Of a stretch of 64,000 nt of DNA, positions 20,554-33,209 are shown piece after piece. Source of the DNA: Flaveria trinervia. Taxonomy: Eukaryota; Streptophyta; Magnoliopsida; Asterales; Asteraceae. How positions within the stretch are numbered: position 1 is the stretch's first letter; each line of letters opens with the position of its first letter. Made by a program: the position numbers and the translations under genes. The DNA is taken from positions 92,939,910-93,003,909 of the forward strand of contig CM046447.1 of the NCBI GenBank assembly GCA_025506515.1. The letters are read 5' to 3'. The notes beneath the pieces were generated by a model. That model ran no database searches. It was not told where the DNA came from and saw nothing but the letters and a program-made list of their open reading frames with translations.

Positions 20554-23134
20554 TGTGACATCCAGTAATTTTACGTTACCAAACTCTGTTAGTTCCGTTA
20601 CGTCTTGCATACACGTGTCTTGAACACACACTAGTTTTCGTTTAACGTCGGTGACTTAATAATAATTAATAATGTTTTATTAATGATAATTTAACTGATT
20701 ATGTGATTATTATGTTATGTTTATGTGTTTACGCGATTTAATTATGCATTGTGGAAATTAATCGCGTAGCGTGGAAACGTGTGTATTAATTCATATGTGT
20801 TGAGTTTTATAACAATAAAATATATAATTGTGACTATGAGTTTATATGTTTAATAACTTAGTTAAAAACACTTTTAGAAAGGAGTTTAAAGTCTAATTTT
20901 TATAAAATACAAAACACAAGTGTTTAAATAGTAATTATGCAAAACTAAAAGAAATAAAACAACCCCAAACCCTAACCCCCACCCTTTGGCTGTGACATCT
21001 ACCCCCCACACCACCACCATTGCGATTTCAACCAAGAGCAAGCAAGAAGACATTGGTTTTGGTCGATTACAAGGCATATAACACGTTGGAATCACCAATT
21101 ACAAGTTAACACATGTTTAAAGGTTAGAAATCTACATGTTTTTCGTGGTATTTGATGCTAGCCGAAACCCTAGGTAGAAATTGGTGAATTGGGTGTTGAT
21201 TTGTGATTGCTTGATGATGTTATGTTGTTAGTGAGGTTAGATTGATGTTGGTTTACGTTGATTATGCAAAAAAACTATGTTTTTGACGTGTGGTTCATAG
21301 GTTACTGAGAGTAATAACTTTATTTTGCATGAAAGGGTGATTTGATCATGAATTGATGTTGTTGATGTGTTTACGATAATGATTAGGTGCTAGATTGTTG
21401 ATATGAATGCTAGAAACCTTGGAATTGAAGTTGTAGTTCATAGCTTACCAAAAGTAGAAACTTTTGATGTTGAATGTTAATGAATTGCAAAGAGTTGGTG
21501 ATGTAATGTGCTTGATAACGGTTCATGAGTATTAGATAATGATTTTGGTGCAAGAAATCTATGTATGATGTAGTCTAGTTCATACCTTGCCAGAAGTGGA
21601 AACTTTTGTTCATGATGATCGATGGATTATGATGATTAGGTATTGTTGATCATGTCTAGATATTGTTCTGAGCTTGAAGTGTTATACTTGTGATGAATTC
21701 ATGAATACATTGAGTGTTTGATGGATTTGAGATGTAATTTCCCAAAGAGGAAACTTTATTTGTACAAATTCTTACATATGAGGAATTTATCATGTTTGGG
21801 ACATAGGAATCATGCTAGTATGTTCATGGATGAATGTTATTATGGTTGAATGTGCTGTTTGGATAGTATGAATGTTTAATTGGTTAATTATCTGTTTTGG
21901 CCTGTTTATGAGAATTCATAGTTATGGGTCATATGAATACGTCATGCACGATTTGATCCTTTTATGATGCACTAGTTGTGTTATAGTTACATTGAGCATG
22001 CTTGTTGTTAGGGACTTGCATGAGTTGTAAGATGATCAAATATGGTATGATGACCTAGGTAGAACTTGGGTTGACAATGTGATACACATAGATAATTTGT
22101 ATGATACTTTTGCATGTGAAGTTGTCACACATGGTTTAAACTATATTTCAACTAATATGTCACCAACGGGTCAAACGGGTCAACCGGGTCACATGTGTGT
22201 TGTCTTTATAAAACCTTGAGTTCTTTAATTGTAGAGCACTTAGGGTTTCCTTAGATTTCTGTGTACGTGTACTTATGTACTTGTGTGTTCTAGGTAACCT
22301 TTGAAGGTTGTCTTTCCACTTGTCCTTGTCAACTTATCTTTAAGTATCCTTACGCGTATCAGCTGAGTTAATGCCCCACTCTTTGTTTAATCTCTTTTAG
22401 GGGAGATAACATACTGGTAATTTACAAGCGCTTATATATGCTTAAGTTGTGTATAATATAATATAGTGCTGTTTACCTTGGAAAAGTCCTCACACTTTCG
22501 AATTTTTAATATTGAATAGGGGGAAATTTGGGTAGTACTACTGGGTCTGACGAGCCCCACCTGTGTGACTCGAGGTCAACCGGGTGCAATTTGTCCTATT
22601 GAACATTGTCACGACCTGGTAAGTCGTGACAGGAGGCAACAACTTATCACAGTCAGCTTCAATTGTGAAATCACTATGAATTAATATTTGTTGTTAATAG
22701 ATTAGCTATCTCTTACAATACACTGCTTAGATATCATAACTGTTAGATTGTTTATATTTGAACGCCAACTCTTGAACTCACCAACCATTGTGTTGACATT
22801 TTTAGTATGCTATTCTCAGGTCAATAACTTCGCTCGTCTTTAGGAGCACTGCACGGATTCATCATGCATTCTAAGACTCTATCTTAAAGATATCTTTGTT
22901 GGTTTTATTTATTAATGTTTACTCATTTGGGTTGGCGCATTTTGCCAGAGTATGCATTTATACTTTGGTTTCTTTACTTACAAAACGCTTCCGCATTGTT
23001 TTCAAGTTTAAACTTTGGTTGATTTTATTTTAACGTTGGGTTATAGAGTCGTTCTGAGTAACTATTGACTGTGATCCTGGTTTGTTGACACACCTCGCGG
23101 TAAAACTCCGCATGTGGATTTTGAGGGTGTGAGA
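20554..23134 (+). mobile_element. Family C LTR2
   Basis: It is 2581 bp, from TGTGACATCC to GTGTGAGA. The last bases differ from the TGTGACA of LTR1 and LTR4 but match LTR3, a shared mutation at an end that integrase needs. It has the shared block near 22360-22415, the hairpin at 22607-22631 and an acceptor-like CTCAG at 22815-22819. A primer-binding site follows at 23138-23150. Confidence 0.9.
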
Positions 23135-23137
23135 GAT

Positions 23138-23150
23138 TGGTATCAGAGCC
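23138..23150 (+). other. Primer-binding site of C unit 2
   Basis: TGGTATCAGAGCC, exact, three bases after LTR2. Unit 3 has the same site at 30970-30982. Confidence 0.85.
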
Positions 23151-23425
23151 ATTGGTTATAGGGAACTAGGTTGCATATACACTAGTCTATAACCGCACAC
23201 AGTTAGTTAGTTACTCCTGACTTACCCTTTTACTATATACTCATTGGCATATACATCACATGCACTGCAGCATGACGTCATCATCTCGGGTTTTGGGAAA
23301 AATGCGTGCTTGTTCTGAATCCCCCCACCTGTACCTCACCGAGTGTATGACTAGTCGTGACATCCTTACCCTCGTGGTGAGATAGACAGGGATCAACCGT
23401 TTGTGCCACCTGAGCGCGATCCTCC

Positions 23426-24870
23426 ATGAGATTAGAGTTATTACCCGCCTGTATATACCGCATGATTCGTAGAGAGCGTGTTCCGAAGCCGGCTACTGCT
23501 AGACCAAGGACTAGGTCAGCGTCTACTTCTGCAGCACCTACTCTCCCGTCTCTGGATGTGCCCCTCGAGCAAGTTGTGGTAGCATTGACCGCGGCACTTG
23601 AGATTGAGCGTCGACGAGTTGGAGTGCTCACTGATGAGAACTCCACACTAAAGGATGATATTCGTCGATTATGGCTAAAGATGGCCATAATTGAGGAGCG
23701 GTTGTCAATGTCTATCAAAGGAAATTTCAAGATGGCTGGTAGAGTGATGGATCTTATCGAGCGCACGGGCGAGCAAGATCTCCACAATGTGATCCTGACA
23801 CGTTGAATACAGGACCGCCTGGATGCACATACAAGGCATTCACGGACTGTAAGCTGTATACCTACAGCAGAGCCGAGGGGGTTGTAGGGCTTGTACGATG
23901 GTTCGAGAAGACCGAGTCAGTCTTTTCCAGATGTAACTGTCCAGTGGCGGACCAGGTGAAATACGCCACAGGAACCCTGGAAGGTGCAACATTCATGTGG
24001 TGGAATGCTAAAGTGCAAATGCTTGGCCAGGCAATGGCAAATGCACTACCATGGGAGGAATTCAAAACAATGATGACAGAGGAATATTGCCCCCGTGACA
24101 AGGTTCAAAAGCTGGAAGCTGAGTTCTGGCAATTGAAGATGGAAGGGTCAAACATTGAGGCTTATACTGCTAGGTCTCATGAGTAAGCTACACTTTGCCC
24201 TGGCATGGTTAACCCGCCGAGCCGACGTATTGAGCTCTATTTACGTGGCTTAGTCCCGGAGATTTAGAGTATGGTGACTGCTGCAAATCTTCCTACTATA
24301 CAGCGGGTTATTCGATTGGCTCACAGGCTCATTGATCAAGCGGTAGAGCAAAGGAAGTTACCCAAGCAGGCGTGTGGCAAGCATGCCCGACAACAAATGC
24401 AAGTGCGAGAACAACGCTAGCAAACGATCGTCATCTGGTAACCACCCTCAGCAACACCAACCTTAACAGCAACATCAGCAGAGATGGTTTGATAACAATC
24501 GCAACTTCCACCAATCATCATCATCATCTCAAGGACCAAGTGGATATGTGGGGAAAAACCCAAAGTGCAACCGATGCAACTACCACCACATTGGTAGGTG
24601 TGATAGCTTTCGATGCCAACGTTATGGGAAGGTTGGACATGTGGCAAAGGATTGCCAAGGAGAACTGATAAAGAAGCCTCAACAACCTCAGCAACCTCAT
24701 CTCACACCAAAGGGTTGCTTTGAGTGTGGAAAGGAAGGGCATTTCAAGAAGAATTGTCCTCAACTGAAAGAAATAGGAATGGCAACGGAAATGGTGGCAA
24801 TAACAACAATGGTGGTAATGGTGACAATAATGGAGGCAACAATGGTGGAGCCAAAGGGAGAGTTTTGTCG
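23426..24870 (+). pseudogene. gag: gag of C unit 2 (broken), with N-terminal coiled coil
   Basis: The open stretch 23426-23806 (likely start ATG at 23462) has a basic start, a Ser/Ala-rich hinge and a long heptad-like helix (LEQVVVALTAALEIERR onward) that should form a coiled coil. A TGA at 23804 lies one frame off from the gag core (CTYKAF, RWFEKTESVF, FMWWNAK; 23803-24186). Stops at 24183 (TAA) and 24266 (TAG) and later frame changes follow. Zinc knuckles at 24560-24760: CNRCNYHHIGRC, then GKVGHVAKDC with a Tyr in place of one Cys, then a complete CFECGKEGHFKKNC. The C-terminal tract is Asn/Gly-rich in the original frame. Confidence 0.84.
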
Positions 24871-25372
24871 TGGGTTCAGGTGAAGCTCTAAACGATCCTA
24901 CTACTGTTACTGGTAAATTTCCTGTTAATAGTCGTTTTGCGTCTGTACTGTTTTACACTGGAGCTGATAGAGTTTTATCTCTACTAAGTTCTATAGCATT
25001 TTAAGAGATATGCCTTCTGTCTTGGAGTCTAAGTACATTGTAGAGTTGGCTGATGGTAAGCAAATCTCTGTTATGCATATCCTTAATAATTGCAAGATAG
25101 AACTTGCTGGTCATACCTTCGACATTGACCTTATGCCTGTTACTCTTGGAAGTTTCGATGTGGTCGTAGGCATGGACTCGCTGTCCGAGAAGCAAGCAGA
25201 AGTGACTTGTCATGAGAAGGTCATTCGTATTCCCATGGTAGATGGGGAAACACTTTTGGTTAAGGGTGAGAAGAGTAGTGTTGTGATAGGCATCATATCG
25301 TTCATGAAGGCTCAGAAGTGGTTACGCAAGGGACACTTAGCCATATTAGCTCTCGTCTCTAACCAGCAATAG
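24871..25372 (+). pseudogene. pro: Aspartic protease of C unit 2 (inactive motif)
   Basis: The active-site segment reads FYTGAD: Tyr replaces the catalytic Asp (unit 1 has Asn there). A base is lost near 24970 (GATAGAGTTTTATC; unit 3 has GATAGGAG). The second half, frame 25010-25372, is open (CKIELAGHTFDIDLMPVTLG, VVGMDSLSE with Ser for the Trp of unit 1). TAG follows at 25370. Confidence 0.82.
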
Positions 25373-25379
25373 GAGAAAA

Positions 25380-26827
25380 AGAAAGTAGAGGATATTCTGG
25401 TGGTTCGTCATTTTCTAGAGGTGTTTTCCAGAGGATCTGCCTGGACTACCACCTCACCGCCAAGTTGAATTTCAGATCGATTTGACTCCTGTAGCTGCTC
25501 CGATAGCGAGAGCACCTTAGCAGTTAGCACCGAAAAAACTGCAAGAACTATCAACACAACTTCAGGAGCTGTTGGATAAAGGGTTTATTCAACCGAGCTC
25601 ATCACCATAGGGAGCACCTGTTCTCCTTGTGAAGAAGAAAGATGGCACATTCCGAATGTGCATCGCTACAGGAAGTTTCACAAAGTCAGAGTCAAGAATC
25701 GATACCCGTTACCTCGTATTGACGACCTGTTTGATCAGCTTCAGGGATCAAGCCATTATTCGAAGATTGATTTGAGATCTGGTTGTCATCAACTAAGAGT
25801 TCGAGAAGAGGATATTTCCAAAACCGTGTTCCGTACTCGTTATGGTAATTATGAGTTCTTGGTCATGCCTTTTGGGTTGACTAATGCACCTGCTGTGTTC
25901 ATGGACCTCATGAACCATGTGTGCAAACCCTATCTCGATAAGTTCGTCATTATGTTTATCGATGATATACTGATATATTCTAGGACCAATGAGGATCATG
26001 AAGAGCACTTACCAATGATCTTAGAACTATTGAGGAATGAGCAGTTGTATGCCAAATTCTCTAAGTGTGACTTTTGGATACGAGAAGTGCAATTTCTAGG
26101 TCATATTGTTTATGAGAAAGGGATACATGTTGATCCTGCCAAGATTGAGGCGATAAAGAATTGGACTGCACCCAAAACGCCAAGCGAGGTAAGACAATTT
26201 CTGGGATTAGCATGATATTACCGACGATTCATAGAGGGATTTTCTAAGATCGCACAACCTCTCACGGCCTTGACTCACAGAGGAACGACATACAAATGGA
26301 GTGAAAGCCAAGAATCGGCTTTTCAATTGTTAAAACAGAAACGCTGTAGTGCCCCGATATTGGCCCTGCCAGAGGAACGGATGATTTCGTGGTGTATTGT
26401 GATGCATCCATTCAAGGATTGGGTTGTGTCTTGATGCAACGAGAAAAGGTGATAGCCTACGCCTCAAGACAACTAAAGGTTCCCGAGAAGAACTATACCA
26501 CCCATGACTTAGAATTGGGTGCAGTGGTGTTTGCCTTCAAGATTTGGAGACATTACTTGTACGTACCAAGTGCACTATCTACACCGATCACAAGAGTCTT
26601 CAATATATATTCAAGCAAAAGGGGTTAAATATGATACAACGACGTTGGGTGGAGCTACTAAATGACTATGATTGCTTTATCAGGTATCATCCGGAAAGGC
26701 GAATGTGGTTGCTGATGCCTTAAGCTGAAAGGAAACAGCTAAACCCAGACGGGTGCGAGCTTTACAGCTTACTATCAGTACCCAACTACCCGAACAAGTT
26801 AAGGAGGCACAGATAGAAGCCTTATAA
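25380..26827 (+). pseudogene. pol: Reverse transcriptase and RNase H of C unit 2 (broken)
   Basis: Frame 25658-26215 covers the RT palm (DLRSGCHQL, FLVMPFGLTNAPAVF, FIDDILIYS) through to QFLGLA and the shared TGA at 26213. TAG codons at 25519 and 25609 interrupt the upstream finger region. RNase H at 26389-26720 shows YCDASIQGLGC and HDLELG, but one-base losses near 26373, 26562 and 26692 break it where unit 3 is intact. The sequence is otherwise nearly that of unit 3. Confidence 0.86.
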
Positions 26828-26860
26828 GCAGAAAATGTTGGTTCTGAGTCGTTAAGAGGA

Positions 26861-28197
26861 ATGGATAAACAACTAGTTGTGAAGGAGGATGGAATTCGGT
26901 ACTTCATGGATAGACTTTGGGTGCCTGTCTATGGAAATCTAAGGGATGTGGTTATGAGTGAGGCACAAAAATCTAAGTATTCTATACATCCTGGATCCGA
27001 CAAGATGCACCATGACCTAAAGGCGCACTACTGGTGGCCTAACATGAAGGCGGATGTAGCTACGTATGTGAGTAAGTGTTTGACCTGCTCAAAGTAAAGG
27101 TGGAATACCAAAAACCATCCGGACTGTTGCAACAACCTGAGATACCAATGTGGAAATGGGAACGAATATCCATGGATTTTATTACCAAGTTACCCCGGAC
27201 TAATACCGGTTATGACACGATGTGGGTTATTGTGGACCGATTGACAAAGTCTGCTCATTTCCTTGCAATTAAGGAAACTAGCAAGATAGAGAAATTAACT
27301 CGACTGTACCTTAAAGAGATCGTTTTGAGACACGGTGTACCGATCTCAATTATTTCTGACCGTGACGCTCGTTTCATGTCACACTTCTGGCAATCACTGC
27401 AGAAATCTCTGGGTACACGATTGGATATGAGTACTTCTTATCATCCACAGACGGATGGCCAGAGTGAGCGTACCATACTAATGTTGGAGGATATGCTACG
27501 TGCTTGTTGATTGACTTTGTGAATAACTGGGAAATATACCTACCATTGGTGGAGTTTTCTTAAACAACAATTATCATACTAGCATACAGGTAGCACCTTT
27601 CAAGGCGCGGTATGGAGAAAATGTAGATCACTAGTTTGCTGGCAGAAATTGGTGATAGTCAACTGACGGGTCCCGAGTTGATTCATGAGACAACCGAGAA
27701 GATTGTGCGGATACGAAACCATATGGCTGTAACACGAGACGGACAAAAGAGTTATGCTGACATGAGACGGAAACCTTTAGAGTTTCAGGTTGGTGACAAG
27801 GTTTTATTGAAGCTTTCACCATGGAAGGGCGTAGTTCGGTTTGTCAAACGAAGAAAGCTAAATCCGAGGTACGTCGGACCATTTGAAATAATGGAAAGAA
27901 TAGGTCCAGTGGTCTAACGACTAGCCCTACCTGATTCGCTAAGTGGAATCCACGATGTATTTCACGTGTCAAACCTAAAGAAGTGCCTAACTGATGAAAC
28001 ATTGGTCATACCACTAGAAGAAGTTCAAGTGGATGAACAATTACGCTTTATTGAAGAACCAGTCGAGGTGATGGACCGTGAGGTGAAAACCTTAAGCAAA
28101 GCAAGATACCCATATTCAAAATCCGTTGGAATTCGCGACATGGACCGGAATTCACGTGGGAACGAGAAGATCAAATGAAGCTTAAGTACCCTTAACT
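26861..28197 (+). pseudogene. int: Integrase and chromodomain-like tail of C unit 2 (broken)
   Basis: The finger has lost its first His (SEAQKSKYSIHPG where unit 1 has SEAHKS). A base loss near 27092 shifts the frame; the core continues in 27076-27510 with MDFITKLP, SDRDARF and QSERTI, so all three catalytic residues are present there. Further breaks lie at 27507 (TGA), 27562, 27614 and 27642, TAA at 27916, and near 28090. The EEPVEVMDREVKTL portion remains, but the final part is out of frame and ends in TGA or TAA near 28178-28195. Confidence 0.85.
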
Positions 28198-28395
28198 ATT
28201 CGAAAAGACGATGCTAGCAGACGAAGGTATTGGTTTAAATTTCGGGACGAAATTTTTTTCAACATGGGGATGATGTGACAACTCATCCAAAACTCATTCG
28301 ATTTCGGTTTCTGTGTGCCAATGCAGTAGACCAGTGATGGAACACTCACCATGTAACGCAATTTTCAGGACGGAATTCTTTCAACATGGGGTTAA

Positions 28396-30966
28396 TGTGA
28401 CATCCGGTAATTTTACGTTACCAAACTCCGTTAGTTCCGTTAAGTCTTGCATACACGTGTCTTGAGCACACACTAGTTGTTGTTTAACGTCGGTGACCTA
28501 ATAATAATTAATAATGTTAAATTAATGATAATTTAACTGATTATGTGGTTCTTGTGTTATGTTTATGTGTTTACGCGATTTAAATGTTCATTGTGGAAAT
28601 TAATCGCGTAGCGTGGAAACGTGTGTATTAATTCGTATGTGTTGAGTTTTATAACAATAAAATATATAATTGTGACTATGAGTTTATATGTTTAATAACT
28701 TAGTTAAAAACACTTTTAGAAAGGAGTTTAAGTCTAATTTTTATAAAATACAAAACACAAGTGTTTAAATAGTAATTATGCAAAACTAAAAGAAATAAAA
28801 CAACCCCAAACCCTAACCCCCACCCTTTGGCTGTGACATCTACCCCCCACCACCACCATTGCGATTTCAACCAAGAGCAAGCAGAAGACATTGGTTTTGG
28901 TCGATTACAAGGCATATAACACGTTGGAATCACCAATTACAAGTTAACACTGTTTAAAGGTTAGAAATCTACATGTTTTTCGTGGTATTGATGCTAGCCG
29001 AAACCCTAGGTAGAATTGGTGAATTGGGTGTTGATTTGTGATTGCTTGATGATGTTATGTTGTTAGTGAGGTTAGATTGATGTTGGTTTACGTTGATTAT
29101 GCAAAAAAACTATGTTTTTGACGTGTGGTTCATAGGTTACTGAGAGTAATAACTTTATTTTGCATGAAAGGGTGATTTGATCATGAATTGATGTTGTTGA
29201 TGTGTTTACGATAATGATTAGGTGCTAGATTGTTGATATGAATGCTAGAAACCTTGGAATTGAAGTTGTAGTTCATAGCTTACCAAAAGTAGAAACTTTT
29301 GATGTTGAATGTTAATGAATTGCAAAGAGTTGGTGATGTAATGTGCTTGATAACGGTTCATGAGTATTAGATAATGATTTTGGTGCAAGAAATCTATGTA
29401 TGATGTAGTCTAGTTCATACCTTGCCAGAAGTGGAAACTTTTGTTCATGATGATCGATGGATTATGATGATTAGGTATTGTTGATCATGTCTAGATATTG
29501 TTCTGAGCTTGAAGTGTTATACTTGTGATGAATTCATGAATACATTGAGTGTTTGATGGATTTGAGATGTAATTTCCCAAAGAGGAAACTTTATTTGTAC
29601 AAATTCTTACATATGAGGAATTTATCATGTTTGGGACATAGGAATCATGCTAGTATGTTCATGGATGATGTTATTATGGTTGAATGTGCTGTTTGGATAG
29701 TATGAATGTTTAATTGGTTATTATATGTTTTGGCCTGTTTATGAGAATTCATAGTTATGGGTCATATGAATACGTCATGCACGATTTGATCCTTTTATGA
29801 TGCACTAGTTGTGTTATAGTTACATTGAGCATGCTTGTTGTTAGGACTTGCATGAGTTGTAAGATGATCAAATATGGTATGATGACCTAGGTAGAACTTG
29901 GGTTGACAATGTGATACACATAGATAATTTGTATGATACTTTTGCATGTGAAGTTGTCACACATGGTTTAAACTATATTTCAACTAATATGTCACCAACG
30001 GTCAAACGGGTCAACCGGGTCACATGTGTGTTGTCTTTATAAAACCTTGAGTTCTTTAATTGTAGAGCACTTAGGGTTTCCTTAGATTTCTGTGTACGTG
30101 TACTTATGTACTTGTGTGTTCTAGGTACCTTTGAAGGTTGTCTTTCCACTTGTCCTTGTCAACTTAATCTTTAAGTATCCTTACGCGTATCAGCTGAGTT
30201 AATGCCCCACTCTTTGTTTAATCTCTTTTAGGGGAGATAACATACTGGTAATTTACAAGCGCTTTATATATGCTTAAGTTGTGTATAATATTAATATAGT
30301 GCTGTTTACCTTGGAAAAGTCCTCACACTTTCGAATTTTTATATTGAATAGGGGGAAATTTGGGTAGTACTACTGGGTCTGACGAGCCCCACCTGTGTGA
30401 CTCGAGGTCAACCGGGTGCAATTTGTCCTATTGAACATTGTCACGACCTGGTAAGTCGTGACAGGAGGCAACAACTTATCACAGTCAGCTTCAATTGTGA
30501 AATCACTATGAATTAATATTTGTTGTTAATAGATTAGCTATCTCTTACAATACACTGCTTAGATATCATAACTGTTAGATTGTTTATATTTGAACGCCAA
30601 CTCTTGAACTCACCAACCATGTGTTGACATTTTTAGTATGCTATTCTCAGGTCAATAACTTCGCTCGTCTTTAGAGCACTGCACGGATTCATCATGCATT
30701 CTAAGACTCTATCTTAAAGATATCTTTGTTGGTTTTATTTATTAATGTTACTCATTTGGGTTGGCGCATTTTGCCAGAGTATGCATTTATATACTTTGGG
30801 TTTCTTTACTTACAAAACGCTTCCGCATTGTTTTCAAGTTTAAACTTTGGTTGATTTTATTTTAACGTTGGGTTATAGAGTCGTTCTGAGTAACTATTGA
30901 CTGTGATCCTGGTTTGTTGACACACCTCGCGGTAAAACTCCGCATGTGGATTTTGAGGGTGTGAGA
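28396..30966 (+). mobile_element. Family C LTR3
   Basis: It is 2571 bp and nearly identical to LTR2, including the GTGAGA end. Differences are mostly single-base gaps in short runs (for example near 28995, 29668, 30000 and 30127). The hairpin lies at 30439-30463 and the telobox-like motif at 28808-28816. Confidence 0.9.
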
Positions 30967-31291
30967 GATTGGTATCAGAGCCATTGGTTATAGGGAACTA
31001 GGTTGCATATACTAGTCTATAACCGCACACAGTTAGTTAGTTACTCCTGACTTACCCTTTTACTATATACTCATTGGCATATACATCACATGCACTGCAG
31101 CATGACGTCATCATCTCGGGTTTTGGAAAAATGCGTGCTTGTTCTGAATCCCCCCACCTGTACCTCACCGAGTGTATGACTAGTCGTGACATCCTTACCC
31201 TCGTGGTGAGATAGACAGGGATCAACCGTTTGTGCCACCTGAGCGCGATCCTCCATGAGATTAGAGTTATTACCCGGCCTGTATATACCGC

Positions 31292-32695
31292 ATGATTCGT
31301 AGAGAGCGTGTTCCGAAGCCGGCTACTGCTAGACCAAGGACTAGGTCAGCGTCTACTTCTGCAGCACCTACTCTCCCGTCTCTGGATGTGCCCCTCGAGC
31401 AAGTTGTGGTAGCATTGACCGCGGCACTTGAGATTGAGCGTCGACGAGTTGGAGTGCTCACTGATGAGAACTCCACACTAAAGGATGATATTCGTCGATT
31501 ATGGCTAAAGATGGCCATAATTGAGGAGCGGTTGTCAATGTCTATCAAAGGAAATTTCAAGATGGCTGGTAGAGTGATGGATCTTATCGAGCGCACGGGC
31601 GAGCAAGATCTCCACAATGTGATCCTGACACGTTGAATACAGGACCGCCTGGATGCACATACAAGGCATTCACGGACTGTAAGCTGTATACCTACAGCAG
31701 AGCCGAGGGGGTTGTAGGGCTTGTACGATGGTTCGAGAAGACCGAGTCAGTCTTTTCCAGATGTAACTGTCCAGTGGCGGACCAGGTGAAATACGCCACA
31801 GGAACCCTGGAAGGTGCAACATTCATGTGGTGGAATGCTAAAGTGCAAATGCTTGGCCAGGCAATGGCAATGCACTACCATGGGAGGAATTCAAAACAAT
31901 GATGACAGAGGAATATTGCCCCCGTGACAAGGTTCAAAAGCTGGAAGCTGAGTTCTGGCAATTGAAGATGGAAGGGTCAAACATTGAGGCTTATACTGCT
32001 AGGTCTCATGAGTAAGCTACACTTTGCCCTGGCATGGTTAACCCGCCGAGCCGACGTATTGAGCTCTATTTACGTGGCTTAGTCCCGGAGATTTAGAGTA
32101 TGGTGACTGCTGCAAATCTTCCTACTATACAGCGGGTTATTCGATTGGCTCACAGGCTCATTGATCAAGCGGTAGAGCAAAGGAAGTTACCCAAGCAGGC
32201 GTGTGGCAAGCATGCCCGACAACAAATGCAAGTGCGAGAACAACGCTAGCAAACGATCGTCATCTGGTACCACCCTCAGCAACACCAACCTTAACAGCAA
32301 CATCAGCAGAGATGGTTTGATAACAATCGCAACTTCCACCAATCATCATCATCATCTCAAGGACCAAGTGGATATGTGGGGAAAAACCCAAAGTGCAACC
32401 GATGCAACTACCACCACATTGGTAGGTGTGATAGCTTTCGATGCCAACGTTATGGGAAGGTTGGACATGTGGCAAAGGATTGCCAAGGAGAACTGATAAA
32501 GAAGCCTCAACAACCTCAGCAACCTCATCTCACACCAAAGGGTTGCTTTGAGTGTGGAAAGGAAGGGCATTTCAAGAAGAATTGTCCTCAACTGAAAGAA
32601 ATAGGAATGGCAACGGAAATGGTGGCAATAACAACAATGGTGGTAATGGTGACAATAATGGAGGCAACAATGGTGGAGCCAAAGGGGAGTTTTGT
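31292..32695 (+). pseudogene. gag: gag of C unit 3 (broken)
   Basis: It has the same layout as unit 2: heptad-like N-terminal helix (31292-31636), TGA one frame off, gag core (31633-31902), then linker and zinc knuckles at 32376-32600 (CNRCNYHHIGRC and CFECGKEGHFKKNC). It shares the unit 2 stops at 32012 (TAA) and 32094 (TAG). Unit 3 adds one-base losses near 31870, 32268 and 32683. Residue-level differences from unit 2 are otherwise hard to find. Confidence 0.84.
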
Positions 32696-33199
32696 CGTGG
32701 GTTCAGGTGAAGCTCTAACGATCCTACTACTGTTACTGGTAAATTTCCTGTTAATAGTCGTTTTGCGTCTGTACTGTTTTACACTGGAGCTGATAGGAGT
32801 TTTATCTCTACTAAGTTCTATAGCATTTTAAGAGATATGCCTTCTGTCTTGGAGTCTAAGTACATTGTAGAGTTGGCTGATGGTAAGCAAATCTCTGTTA
32901 TGCATATCCTTAATAATTGCAAGATAGAACTTGCTGGTCATACCTTCGACATTGACCTTATGCCTGTTACTCTTGGAAGTTTCGATGTGGTCGTAGGCAT
33001 GGACTCGCTGTCCGAGAAGCAAGCAGAAGTGACTTGTCATGAGAAGGTCATTCGTATTCCCATGGTAGATGGGGAAACACTTTTGGTTAAGGGTGAGAAG
33101 AGTAGTGTTGTGATAGGCATCATATCGTTCATGAAGGCTCAGAAGTGGTTACGCAAGGGACACTTAGCCATATTAGCTCTCGTCTCTAACCAGCAATAG
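32696..33199 (+). pseudogene. pro: Aspartic protease of C unit 3 (inactive motif)
   Basis: It carries the same FYTGAD change as unit 2, so the catalytic Asp was lost before the duplication. The base missing near 24970 in unit 2 is present here (GATAGGAGTTTTATC), but a base is lost near 32717. The second half, 32837-33199, matches unit 2. Confidence 0.82.
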
Positions 33200-33209
33200 G
33201 AGAAAAAGA

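Noticed and set aside
23281..23787. 168-residue antisense frame
   Set aside because: It is the complement of the gag coiled-coil region; the sense strand gives a recognisable Gag.
23800..23806. Programmed ribosomal frameshift in family C gag
   Set aside because: There is no slippery heptamer, and further stops and shifts follow in every unit, so simple decay explains it.
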